The notes under the pieces were generated by a model. It saw only the letters and a list, made by a program, of their open reading frames with translations, was not told the origin of the DNA and did not search any database. This document shows positions 10,007 to 19,900 of a DNA stretch of 36,714 nt, piece by piece. The DNA comes from Pseudomonadota bacterium (GTDB lineage Bacteria; Pseudomonadota; Gammaproteobacteria; Burkholderiales; Burkholderiaceae_F), in NCBI GenBank assembly GCA_021838715.1, contig JAKCCX010000020.1, positions 1 to 36,714 on the forward strand. The letters run 5' to 3'. The position numbers and the translations under genes are program-made. Position 1 is the stretch's first letter. Each line of letters starts with the position of its first letter.

Positions 10007-11464
10007 ATGCCGATGTCCTGGGAAATCGTCATCGGCCTCGAAACGCACGTGCAGCTGCGCACGGCATCGAAGATCTTTTCCGGCGCCTCGACGGCGTTCG
10101 GCGCGGCGCCCAACACGCAGGCGAGCGTGATCGATCTCGCGCTGCCGGGCACGCTGCCGGTGCTCAATCGCGGCGCGGTGGAGTGTGCGATCCGTTTCGG
10201 CATCGCGGTCGATGCGGCCATCGCGCCGCGCTCGATCTTCGCGCGCAAGAATTACTTCTATCCCGACCTGCCCAAGGGCTACCAGATCAGCCAGTACGAA
10301 CTCCCGGTGGTGCAGGGCGGCACGCTGCAGTTCCCGGTGACGCCGCGCACCGGCGAGCCCTACTGGAAGACGGTGCAACTGACGCGCGCCCACCTCGAAG
10401 AGGATGCCGGCAAGTCGCTGCACGAGGACTACCACGGCATGTCGGGGATCGATCTGAACCGCGCCGGTACCCCGCTGCTGGAAATCGTCACCGAACCGCA
10501 GATGCGCTCCAGTGCGGAAGCGGTGGCGTATGCGCGCACGCTGCATGCGCTGGTCGTCTGGCTGGGCGTCTGCGACGGCAACATGCAGGAGGGCAGCTTC
10601 CGCTGCGATGCCAACGTGTCCGTCCGGCCGGCGGGTTCGGAGGTCTTCGGCACCCGCGTCGAGATCAAGAACCTCAACAGTTTCCGCTTCCTGCAGCAGG
10701 CGATCGACCACGAAGCGCGCCGCCAGATCGAGCTGATCGAAGACGGCGGCACGGTGGTGCAGGAAACGCGTCTCTACGACCCGGACCGCGATGAGACCCG
10801 CGCGATGCGGTCGAAGGAGGACGCGATGGACTATCGCTACTTCCCCGACCCGGATCTGCTGCCGCTGGAGATCGCCGCCGACTGGGTCGAAACGGTGCGG
10901 GCGCAGCTGCCCGAACTGCCGGGAGCGATGCGCGAGCGTTTCGTGCTGCAGTACGGCCTGTCCGCGCAGGACGCGGCGGCGCTGACGGCGAGCCGCGAGC
11001 TGGCGGCGTACTTCGAGCAGGTGGCCGCCGCGGTCGCCGACGCCGATCGGAAGGCCGCCGCGAACTGGGTGATGGGCGAGGTATGCGCCGCGTTGAACGC
11101 CGCCGAGATCGGGATCGACCGATGCCCCGTGCCGGCAACCGAGGTCGCCGCGCTCATTGCGCGCGTGGCCGACGGCACCGTCAACCTGAAGACGGCCAAG
11201 GATGTGTTCGCGCTGCTCTGGGCGGGCGAGGGCGTCTCGGCCGATGCCGTCATCGAGGCGAAGGGGCTCAAGCAGATCTCCGACTCCGGAGCGATCGAGG
11301 CCATCGTCGATGCGGTGCTCGCGGCCAATCCGGTCGCCGTCGACGAATACCGCGCGGGCAGGCAGAAGGCCTTCCAGGCCCTGGTCGGGCAGGCGATGAA
11401 AGCCACGCGCGGCAAGGCCAATCCGCAGCAGGTCAACGAGATCCTGCGGCGGAAGCTCGGCTGA
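10007..11464 (+). CDS. gatB: Asp-tRNA(Asn)/Glu-tRNA(Gln) amidotransferase subunit B
   Basis: GatB binds the mischarged tRNA and performs the ATP-dependent transamidation. The 485-residue protein begins [17 protein letters not shown], the conserved cradle-domain start, and includes [41 protein letters not shown] and [13 protein letters not shown], all close to the GatB consensus. The YqeY-like tail domain occupies about residues 330-485 and ends [15 protein letters not shown]. It is the last gene of gatCAB and converges with comM, 36 bp apart. Confidence 0.98.
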   Translation: MPMSWEIVIGLETHVQLRTASKIFSGASTAFGAAPNTQASVIDLALPGTLPVLNRGAVECAIRFGIAVDAAIAPRSIFARKNYFYPDLPKGYQISQYELPVVQGGTLQFPVTPRTGEPYWKTVQLTRAHLEEDAGKSLHEDYHGMSGIDLNRAGTPLLEIVTEPQMRSSAEAVAYARTLHALVVWLGVCDGNMQEGSFRCDANVSVRPAGSEVFGTRVEIKNLNSFRFLQQAIDHEARRQIELIEDGGTVVQETRLYDPDRDETRAMRSKEDAMDYRYFPDPDLLPLEIAADWVETVRAQLPELPGAMRERFVLQYGLSAQDAAALTASRELAAYFEQVAAAVADADRKAAANWVMGEVCAALNAAEIGIDRCPVPATEVAALIARVADGTVNLKTAKDVFALLWAGEGVSADAVIEAKGLKQISDSGAIEAIVDAVLAANPVAVDEYRAGRQKAFQALVGQAMKATRGKANPQQVNEILRRKLG

Positions 11465-11500
11465 GGATCCTGCGCGGCGGACCGCGGCGCGTCGTGTCGC

Positions 11501-13030
11501 CTACGTCTCCCGCAGCGATCGCCGATACTGGATCGCTTCCGCGATGTGTTTCGCGTCGATCATTTCGGCATCTTCCAGATCCGCGATCGTCCGCGCCACT
11601 TTCAGCACGCGGTTGTATGCCCGTGCCGACCAACCGAGCCGGGTGGTCGCGGCGTGCAGCAACTGCTTCACGGCGCCTTCCGGGCGACAGACGCGCTCGA
11701 TCTCCGACGAGATCAAGGCGTCGTTGGCTTTGCCCTGGCGCTGCAGCGCCACCGTGCGCGCGAGGGCGACGCGGCGCGCCATGCGCTGCGTCGATTCGCC
11801 GTCGGGCAGGCTGGTCAGTTCGTCCGGCGTGAGCGCCGGCACGTCGACCCGCATGTCGATGCGGTCGAGCAGGGGTCCGCTGATGCGGTCCTGGTAGCGC
11901 GAAACCATCTCCGGCGTGCAGCTGCAGGGGATCTGCGGGTGGCCGTGATAGCCGCAGGGGCAGGGGTTCATGGCGGCAATCAGCTGGAACCGGGCCGGGT
12001 ACTCGACATGGCGCTGCGCCCGCGCGATGGTGATCCTGCCGGTTTCCAGCGGTTCGCGCAGGGATTCCAGCACCCGGCGGTCGAACTCCGGCAATTCGTC
12101 GAGGAACAGCACGCCATGGTGGGCGAGGGAGATCTCGCCCGGCAGCGCCTGGGCGCCGCCGCCGACCAGCGCCGGGGCGCTGGCGCTGTGATGCGGGGCG
12201 CGGAACATGCGGGTTGCCCAGCGCTGGGGTGCGAACTTTCCGACGAGACTCAATGCGGCGGCGGATTCGAGCGCCTCGTCCACGCCCATGGGGGGCAGGA
12301 TGCCCGGGAGGCGCTGCGCCAGCATCGACTTGCCGGTGCCCGGCGGCCCGACGAGGATCACGCTGTGGCCGCCGGCGGCGGCGATTTCCAGCGCGCGCTT
12401 GGCCGCGGCCTGGCCCTTCACGTCCGCGAAATCCGGGTAGATCGGCGGGGTGAGCCGTACCTGCGCAAAATGCATGGCGAGCTTTTCCGCCTCCGCGTCG
12501 CCCGCCGCGTGATGCAGATGCGAAACCACCTGCCGGAGATCCTTCGCGGGATAGACCGTGACGTCGCCGACGAGGGCGGCTTCATCGGCATTTTCGCGCG
12601 GCAGGATGAAGCCGCGCGGCACCCGCTTCTGGACGCTGCGGGAAACGGCGTACGCCATCGCGACCGTGCCGGTGACGGGGCGCAGTTCGCCGGACAGCGA
12701 CAGCTCTCCCACGAACTCGAACTGGTCCAGTGCCCGGGTCGGGAGTTGCCCGCTGGCGGCGAGGATGCCGATGGCGATCGGCAGGTCGAAGCGCGTGGAT
12801 TCCTTCGGGAGCCCGGCGGGCGCCATGTTCACCGTGATCCGGCGGGCAGGAAAGTCGAACTTGCAGTTGAGCAGCGCGGCCCGCACGCGTTCACGCGCTT
12901 CGCGCACCTCCGCATCGGGCAGCCCGACCAGGGAAAAGGCCGGCAGGCCGTTTGCCAGGTGAACCTCGATGGTCACTTCCGGCGCCAGCATGCCGGATAG
13001 GGCGCGACTGCGAACGACTGCAAGCGTCAT
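11501..13030 (-). CDS. comM: ComM/YifB-family AAA+ helicase-like protein
   Basis: A 509-residue magnesium-chelatase-like AAA+ ATPase. In naturally transformable bacteria ComM is a hexameric branch-migration helicase that extends recombination of incoming DNA; it is widespread in Proteobacteria. Visible parts are the N-terminal LonC-like ChlI domain (MLAPEVTIEVHLANGLPAF to about residue 170), Walker A VGPPGTGKSMLAQRLPG near residue 220, Walker B GVLFLDELPEF, and a zinc-binding cysteine set NPCPCGYHGHPQIPCSC near residue 355. The C-terminal helical domain carries ARAYNRVLKVARTIADLE. It stands alone, converging on gatB, with ubiK 149 bp upstream on the same strand. Confidence 0.95.
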   Translation of the reverse strand: MTLAVVRSRALSGMLAPEVTIEVHLANGLPAFSLVGLPDAEVREARERVRAALLNCKFDFPARRITVNMAPAGLPKESTRFDLPIAIGILAASGQLPTRALDQFEFVGELSLSGELRPVTGTVAMAYAVSRSVQKRVPRGFILPRENADEAALVGDVTVYPAKDLRQVVSHLHHAAGDAEAEKLAMHFAQVRLTPPIYPDFADVKGQAAAKRALEIAAAGGHSVILVGPPGTGKSMLAQRLPGILPPMGVDEALESAAALSLVGKFAPQRWATRMFRAPHHSASAPALVGGGAQALPGEISLAHHGVLFLDELPEFDRRVLESLREPLETGRITIARAQRHVEYPARFQLIAAMNPCPCGYHGHPQIPCSCTPEMVSRYQDRISGPLLDRIDMRVDVPALTPDELTSLPDGESTQRMARRVALARTVALQRQGKANDALISSEIERVCRPEGAVKQLLHAATTRLGWSARAYNRVLKVARTIADLEDAEMIDAKHIAEAIQYRRSLRET

Positions 13031-13179
13031 GAAGGGCGAAATCCTGGGCGAAGCGTGCCTTCGGATCGATTGTGCGAGGGTGGGAGGCCGCAGTATCGGC
13101 GCAAAGCCCCGAATTTACCTGACCGGGCGCAGTAGCGCTCTCGCATGGGGTCGGCGATGCCGCCGGACGGCGCGCCGGT

Positions 13180-13410
13180 TCAGCGCTTTTCGAGCTCCGC
13201 CACCCGCGCCTCCAGAATGTCGATGCGTTCCGCCGCCTTCTCCAGCAAGGCGCGCTGCACGTCGAACTCCTCGCGCGTGACCAGGTCGAGTTTGGCGAAC
13301 TGCTGGATGAGCAGCGCCTTCAGGTTTTTCTGGATGTCGGCAGCCGGCGTGGCGGCGAATAACGCGGACAGGCGCTGCTGCAGATCTTCCAGGAATGAGG
13401 GGTTATCCAT
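13180..13410 (-). CDS. ubiK: UbiK/YqiC (BMFP domain) accessory factor
   Basis: A 76-residue protein of the BMFP family. UbiK/YqiC is an accessory factor for aerobic ubiquinone synthesis that binds lipid and trimerises. I chose the ATG at 13410 because the family starts immediately with a helix like DNPSFLEDLQQRLSALF; upstream codons in the frame look non-coding. Residues 1-40 are amphipathic (KNLKALLIQQFAKLDLVT), and residues 45-76 form the typical coiled coil (REEFDVQRALLEKAAERI to AELEKR). It is divergent from glnK with a 352-bp gap. Confidence 0.9.
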   Translation of the reverse strand: MDNPSFLEDLQQRLSALFAATPAADIQKNLKALLIQQFAKLDLVTREEFDVQRALLEKAAERIDILEARVAELEKR

Positions 13411-14101
<691 letters not shown>

Positions 14102-14124
14102 CCCCGGACAAGGAATCGACCAAA

Positions 14125-15639
<1,515 letters not shown>

Positions 15640-15645
15640 TGGCGG

Positions 15646-15675
15646 CCCCCTCTCCCGCCGCGGCGGGAGAGGGGG
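15646..15675. terminator. Perfect 30-bp palindrome between amtB and nsrR-like gene
   Basis: CCCCCTCTCCCGCCG is followed directly by its exact reverse complement. It starts six bases after the amtB stop and lies between two convergent genes, so it could end transcription from both sides. No long T-run follows. The same C/T-rich arm is found in the palindrome at 24712-24740, so it belongs to a repeat family in this genome. Confidence 0.65.
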
Positions 15676-15714
15676 AGGTTGCAGATCGGGGAGGGCTTAT
15701 GCCGGAACGGGCCG

Positions 15715-16212
15715 TCAATCCGCCAGCGGATTCTCGGCCCGTTTCTTTTGGCGGACGGGAATCTGGGGGGAGATCCGCATCGTTCGTGCGACGGCGAATA
15801 CGCCGCTCATGCCGCTGCCGAGGACGTCCTGCAGGGTGTGTCGGTCGAGCGTCGCCATGAAGTTGCGCCGCGCGTCGGCCAGCACGGACTTCAGCGTGCA
15901 GGCGGGGAGCAGCGGACAGTCCTGGTGCTCGGCGTTGAAGCATTCGACGATGTCGAGGCGATCTTCCACGTGCCGTACGACATCGCCGATGTTGATCAGC
16001 TTGGGTGCGCGCGACAGGTGCATCCCGCCGCCCTTCCCGCGCAGGGTCTCGATGTATCCCGCCGTCGACAGGCGGTTGACGACCTTCATCAGGTGGTTTT
16101 CCGAGATGCCGTAGCTCTCTGCGATTTCAGAGATCGTGCACAGCCGCTCGGGGTGGGCACCCAGGTAGACCAGTACGCGAAGAGAATAGTCCGTGAATCT
16201 CGTGAGTTGCAT
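15715..16212 (-). CDS. Rrf2-family iron-sulfur regulator, NsrR-like
   Basis: A 165-residue Rrf2-family transcription factor. The start MQLTRFTDYSLRVLVYLG and the wing LRGKGGGMHLSRAP are very close to NsrR, the nitric-oxide-sensing repressor. Three cysteines at 91, 99 and 105 (ECFNAEHQDCPLLPAC) would hold the Fe-S cluster. Their spacing, C-x7-C-x5-C, differs from the C-x4-C-x5-C I recall for E. coli NsrR and is closer to the Gram-positive NsrR arrangement. The helix-turn-helix is at about residues 25-55. The last 20 residues are a basic tail. It converges on amtB and reads away from the 476-bp gap at 16213-16688. NsrR is the best guess, but other Rrf2 regulators remain possible. Confidence 0.85.
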   Translation of the reverse strand: MQLTRFTDYSLRVLVYLGAHPERLCTISEIAESYGISENHLMKVVNRLSTAGYIETLRGKGGGMHLSRAPKLINIGDVVRHVEDRLDIVECFNAEHQDCPLLPACTLKSVLADARRNFMATLDRHTLQDVLGSGMSGVFAVARTMRISPQIPVRQKKRAENPLAD

Positions 16213-16359
16213 GCGAGCAGCCTAGCAGGATTTCCCCGGTTTGCCGCTCCTTCCGATGGGGCAGTCGTGGGAGCCGGAGTCCGGTTTCCCGAAAAGATGT
16301 GATCCATGCATTTCTTATGGAGAATCAATACGGTTGCGGTAGGCGGTGGTTTTATATAA

Positions 16360-16474
16360 GATGCATCACGTTTGCTTGTTTGTTGCGGGCGACACATGAC
16401 CCTCACCACCTTGGGTCGTTGCGGTCCCGGGGCCGATCCCCTCCAAAGTTCGGGCCTGGGACCGCTCTTTTTTT
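16360..16474 (+). ncRNA. Candidate small RNA ending in a strong intrinsic terminator
   Basis: A perfect 8-bp stem GCGGTCCC (16421-16428) / GGGACCGC (16458-16465) is followed at once by TCTTTTTTT (16466-16474), a textbook intrinsic terminator on the plus strand. No plus-strand gene lies upstream: the nearest gene runs the other way. Just before it is a smaller hairpin, GACCC (16398-16402) with GGGTC (16413-16417), whose loop TCACCACCTT is complementary to Shine-Dalgarno-like sequence. An AT-rich TATATAAG at 16353-16360 could be a -10 box, giving an RNA of about 110 bases. The -35 spacing is poor, so the 5' end is uncertain. It may instead be a leader terminator for the downstream GGDEF-EAL gene. 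Confidence 0.5.
16421..16474 (+). terminator. Intrinsic terminator with 7-T tail
   Basis: Stem 16421-16428 with 16458-16465, an internal partly paired arm (GGCCGA with TCGGGCC), then TC and seven T. It is the clearest intrinsic terminator in the window and is not assigned to any protein gene. Confidence 0.8.
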
Positions 16475-16688
16475 GCCGCGGATGCGCTGCGCGGCCCGGG
16501 CGCCGGGCGTTCTCCATGGCGTTCTTCGCTCCCATCGATCCCGCCGTCCGCTCCCGCTGATTTTTCAAACTGGCGTCGAGAATCGCCGCTTTTTGCTTCG
16601 CTCCCCAACATGTTTGACGTAATACAATCCAACTCCGCATCATGGTACGGAGTTTCAGGCGGAGGAGCGCAAAGTTGGGGGCGATGCC

Positions 16689-18452
16689 GTGAAATCAGCG
16701 GAGCAGGCAGATCATTGTCCGGCGGACATGCCCGTAGTTCCGTTGCTGGAATCCATCTACCGGCATGCCGACGACTGCATGTATCGCACCATATTCGAGG
16801 ACGCAACGACGGCGATCGCATTGGCGGATGCGGAGACGGGGGAATTGCGCGACATCAACCGGGCGATGGAGCGGCTGGTCGGCTGGAGCCGTGCCGAACT
16901 GCTCGGCCGGCCGCAGTGGGTGCTGCATCCGCCGTCGCGCGATTCCCGAACGTCTTCGCCGGGATGTTCCCGCCACCGATGGGCCGCAGATGGGCAGGTG
17001 ATCGAAGCGCAGGTCCTGACCCGCCGCGGCGACGTGGTCGACGTCGAGATCAAGGCCTCCTCGCTGCAATGCAACAGCCGTCGGCTTCTGGTCGGCTTCT
17101 TCTCGGACATCACCGAGCGCAGGCGGCAGGAACGGGAGCTTCGCCATCAGGCCGCCCACGACTCCCTGACCGGGCTCGCAAACCGCCTGCTGGCGGAGGA
17201 GCGGACCGCCCGGCTGCTGGCCCTGGCCCGGGGTTCGGATCGGTGTGTCGCCATGCTGTTGATCGACCTCGACCGGTTCAAGATCGTGAATGACGGCCTC
17301 GGACATGCCGTCGGGGACGCATTGCTGCGGGACATCGGCGCGCGGCTGGCCGCGGTTGCCCGTTCCGGGGATACCGTGGCGCGGCTGGGCGGCGACGAAT
17401 TCATGATCGTGATGCGCGACACCCATGACGAGGCGGCGACGGATTTCGGCAATCGCCTTCTGGAAACGATCAAGCGGCCGATCCGGGTTGGAACCCACGA
17501 GTTGACGATGACGGCGAGTCTGGGGATCGCTTCATACCCGAAGGATGGTGCGAATTTCGCGGAGATGTATCGGAACGCGGATGCCGCGATGTACGGCGCC
17601 AAGGCGCGCGGGCGCAATTGCCTCGAGCACTATTCGCCGGAGATGAACCGACGGACCGCCGATCGTCTGGACCTCGAAGGCGATCTTCGCCGCGCGCTCG
17701 AGCGGCAGGAACTGGTGTTGCACTACCAGCCCAAGGTGCGCTTGCGGGACGGGCGTGTCGTCGGCGCGGAAGCGCTCGTTCGATGGAGCCATCCGACCCG
17801 TGGCATGGTGTCTCCGATGGAGTTCATTCCGCTGGCGGAGGAGACGGGCCTGATCGTGCCGATCGGGCAGTGGGTGATCGAATCGGCCTGCGCGCAGATC
17901 CGCGACTGGGTGGCGGCGGGCTTGCCGGAAGTCGCGGTGGCGGTCAACCTTTCCGCGCTGCAATTCCAGTCGCGCGATCTTCCCCGCCAGATTGCGCGGG
18001 CGCTCGATGCCAATGGGCTGTCGGCGCGGTGCCTCGAACTGGAAGTCACCGAAAGCGTCGCCATGGCCGCGCCGGAGGAAAGCATCCGCGTGCTTGCCGA
18101 ACTGAAGGCGGTCGGGGTTCGAATCTGGCTCGACGACTTCGGCACGGGCTACTCGAGCCTTGCATACTTGAAGCGCTTCCCCATCGACGGGCTGAAGATC
18201 GACCGGTCTTTCGTCGACTCCATCGCCACGGATCCCAACGACGCCACGATTGCCCGCATGGTGATCGCGCTGGCACGGGAGTTGAAGATGCAGGTGGTCG
18301 CCGAAGGGGTCGAGACCTGGGAGCAGTTTTCGTTCCTTTCCCGCGCGCGTTGCGACGCCATGCAGGGATATCTGTTCAGTGAATCGATCCTTGCCGAGGA
18401 CTTCGCGAGATTGCTGACGCAGGGGCGGCGTCTTGCGGTTCCGGCGCCCTGA
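16689..18452 (+). CDS. PAS-GGDEF-EAL cyclic di-GMP protein
   Basis: A 587-residue protein without membrane helices, so probably cytosolic. A PAS domain spans about residues 30-145 (FEDATTAIALADAETGELRD to FFSDITERRR), GGDEF about 150-310 with intact RLGGDEF, and EAL about 330-575 with EALVRW, VTES, LDDFGTGYSSL, LKIDRSFV and AEGVE. Both catalytic domains look complete, so it may be bifunctional. The start is a GTG at 16689; an ATG five bases earlier is out of frame and hits a stop. One oddity: residues about 85-100 of the PAS domain (SRTSSPGCSRHRW) fit the family poorly, while the neighbouring frame reads PERLRRDVPATDG, so a pair of compensating frameshifts is possible. It is followed by the palindromic island. 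Confidence 0.9.
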   Translation: MKSAEQADHCPADMPVVPLLESIYRHADDCMYRTIFEDATTAIALADAETGELRDINRAMERLVGWSRAELLGRPQWVLHPPSRDSRTSSPGCSRHRWAADGQVIEAQVLTRRGDVVDVEIKASSLQCNSRRLLVGFFSDITERRRQERELRHQAAHDSLTGLANRLLAEERTARLLALARGSDRCVAMLLIDLDRFKIVNDGLGHAVGDALLRDIGARLAAVARSGDTVARLGGDEFMIVMRDTHDEAATDFGNRLLETIKRPIRVGTHELTMTASLGIASYPKDGANFAEMYRNADAAMYGAKARGRNCLEHYSPEMNRRTADRLDLEGDLRRALERQELVLHYQPKVRLRDGRVVGAEALVRWSHPTRGMVSPMEFIPLAEETGLIVPIGQWVIESACAQIRDWVAAGLPEVAVAVNLSALQFQSRDLPRQIARALDANGLSARCLELEVTESVAMAAPEESIRVLAELKAVGVRIWLDDFGTGYSSLAYLKRFPIDGLKIDRSFVDSIATDPNDATIARMVIALARELKMQVVAEGVETWEQFSFLSRARCDAMQGYLFSESILAEDFARLLTQGRRLAVPAP

Positions 18453-18657
18453 TCCGGACGCGCCGACCGCGGTCGAGTGTCGTGCTTCGATCCGTTTGGA
18501 ACGTAACGACGGATTGGTGCGGATCATTTTCTGCAGGATCTGTGGCGCTGCGTGTGTCGATTGATGCGGCGGAGGAACGTCAGTTCTTGGCGTTCTCTTG
18601 GGGAGAGTCATCCATGCGCATTGGACGGGGGAAGGGCGTCGCACACAGGGTCATGAA
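18453..18657. other. Gap after GGDEF-EAL gene, nothing recognised
   Basis: 205 bp without a supported gene, RNA or clear terminator. An open frame from 18482 runs through this stretch and the palindromic element but has no family resemblance and low-complexity Arg/Ala/Gly composition, so I treat it as non-coding. Confidence 0.5.
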
Positions 18658-18901
18658 CGAGATCCGGGCGCCCTGCACCGGTTCCGGCCCCGGGCCGCGG
18701 TCGGCCCTGCGGGCCGACTGCGTTGTGCTGCTCGGCGCCGGGGCGCACGGCCAACTCGCTCTGCGTCCCTCCGGGACGCTACGCTCGGACAGGGGCCGTG
18801 AGTCAGAAGAGGAGGCGCGCGGTCGCGCGCCGCCCCGGCGCCTGCGCTGCGCACCGCGCCCCCCAATGGGGCCGGAACCGGTGCAGGGCGCCCGGATCTC
18901 G
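18658..18901. repeat. 244-bp nested palindromic element with perfect 34-bp arms
   Basis: The outer arms 18658-18691 and 18868-18901 are exact reverse complements over 34 bases (left arm begins CGAGATCCGGGCGCCCTG). The stem continues imperfectly inward (GGGCCGCGGT with ACCGCGCCC). Inside lie a 12-bp pair GGCGCCGGGGCG (18734-18745) / CGCCCCGGCGCC (18831-18842) and three small hairpins: TCGGCCC/GGGCCGA (18701-18717), GCGTCCC/GGGACGC (18763-18779) and GGCGCGCG/CGCGCGCC (18814-18831). It encodes no recognisable protein and no flanking direct repeat is visible. It could be a non-autonomous mobile element (MITE or composite REP-like), or a structured RNA. It lies 40-50 bp from the IS1 remnant end. 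Confidence 0.75.
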
Positions 18902-18943
18902 GCAAACGCCGTGGCATTGCAAGAGGGAAGTCGCTCCGACCGG

Positions 18944-19713
18944 GGTTGGTGTCTCAGTTTGAAACTTGCGCTTCGGTCGCGCGCTTGCGGTACTGTCCGC
19001 GCTTCTTGGCAACGGGGACCGGAATCATGTTGGCGATTTCTTCAATCGTCCAAGCATGATCCGTAATCTCGGCTTCCATTGCCGGTGTTACGCGCAGCGT
19101 CTTATGGATGCGGCCGAAGTTGTGAAATATGAAATGCAGGGCCACGGCATGCGCCAGGTTCTCGACTGTCTTGGAAAATCCATTGGTCAGACGGGTAAAC
19201 CGGCGCATCCCCATCCGCATTGTTAGGTTCTGGCGCTCCACATGGGCCGTGCTGGCCTTCGTCATGTCGGGCGACAGGAGATGCGGCGACGATCCGAGGA
19301 AACGTACCGGGCTGGACTGTAGCGGCGCTGGTCCGCCTGCTGCTGGCCTTCATAGACCTTGACCAGCATCGCGTAGTCAATGGCATCGCCAAAGACCTTT
19401 TCCACCGCTCCCAGGTATGGGCCATGGCCGTCTGTGGTTAGCTGGATCCGGCTTTCCAGGCGCGAAGCCAAGTCGGCGATGAATTCCTCGGCGTAGAAGT
19501 CATCACGGCGACCAACAAGCCAGGAAATGGCGAGTTTGGTATCGGCGTCGATCGCGGTCCAGATGTACACGTCGCCATAGCCGAAAACGCCTTTCACATC
19601 ACCCGAGACGTTCTTTTCCTTCGCGTAGCAGAACGACCAGATTTCGTCGCACTGAACGCGCTTCGTCTCGATGCCGCGCAGGGCTTGATCCTGGAATTCC
19701 GCGCATGCCCTCC
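18944..19713 (-). pseudogene. IS1-family transposase remnant (5' deleted, frameshifted)
   Basis: Reading leftwards, one frame from 19708 encodes ACAEFQDQALRGIETKR, CDEIWSFCYAKEKNV, YIWTAIDADTKLAISWLVGR and QLTTDGHGPYLGAVEKVFG, the DDE core of an IS1-family transposase. It stops at 19262 after RRYSPARYV. The rest continues in another frame, from about 19280 to 18954: HVERQNLTMRMGMRRFTRLT and FHNFGRIHKTLRVTPAMEAE. So a one-base frameshift near 19262-19285 breaks the gene. The two aspartates and the glutamate of the catalytic triad are present but in different frames. The N-terminal DNA-binding part is missing: the sequence switches at about 19708-19713 into the small basic-protein gene. The element's other end may be near 18944 (GGTTGGTGTCTCAG). 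Not expected to be active. Confidence 0.8.
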
Positions 19714-19869
19714 CCGCGCCTTCCCGCCCTTCTTCCCTCCAAGCCGCCCCAATTCCTGGGCGGCCTTGTTTTTCTCGGGCGGACGATCTTCCTCGCCGGT
19801 TGCGATCCCGACAATAGACTTGGCGAGCTGGTTTATGTCCTTGCGACCCTTGCTTGAGCGGTTAGGCAT
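19594..19869 (-). pseudogene. Truncated small basic protein (KGGKAR family) fused to IS1 remnant
   Basis: The first 52 residues (to about 19714) resemble a small bacterial protein family that begins like RDVNQLAKxIVDxATGE and has a GRLGGKKGGKAR core; here DINQLAKSIVGIATGEE and LGRLGGKKGGKARG. In intact members, as I recall them, the end is a basic stretch like EIAQKAAKARW. Here the sequence after residue 52 is instead IS1 transposase DNA read in the wrong frame, so the native C-terminus is lost. The function of the family is not established to my knowledge. A TATATT box lies only five bases upstream of the ATG, suggesting a leaderless transcript. The junction with IS1 at 19708-19713 indicates a deletion. 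Confidence 0.6.
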
Positions 19870-19900
19870 GGCGCAATATAGCCCCCAAGCGCTTGACGCG

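Larger units (their letters stand above)
16213..16688. other. 476-bp gap holding a candidate small RNA and possible NsrR sites
   Basis: No protein gene is supported. The left part (16213-16370) should carry the promoter of the NsrR-like gene; it has AT-rich boxes resembling half NsrR sites, AAGATGTGATCC near 16295 with ATGCATTTC just after, and ATAAGATGCATC near 16356. The middle holds a plus-strand hairpin and an intrinsic terminator (16398-16474). The right part up to 16688 is GC-rich then slightly AT-rich (about 16610-16630, TTTGACGTAATACAAT) and may carry the promoter of the GGDEF-EAL gene. Confidence 0.5.

Noticed and set aside
11546-13000. Plus-strand open frame of 484 codons
   Set aside because: Antisense to comM, which is complete with Walker motifs and cysteine set.
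16398-16474. Cyclic di-GMP riboswitch before the GGDEF-EAL gene
   Set aside because: The conserved GEMM sequence elements are not visible and the terminator lies over 200 bp before the start codon; a small RNA or simple leader is a better reading.
18630-18910. Target-site duplication flanking the 244-bp palindrome
   Set aside because: The bases before the left arm (GTCATGAA) and after the right arm (GCAAACGC) do not match, so no duplication can be claimed.
18482-19066. Open frame of 194 codons on the plus strand across the palindromic element
   Set aside because: It runs through inverted repeats and into IS1 antisense sequence, has Arg/Ala/Gly-heavy composition and matches no family.
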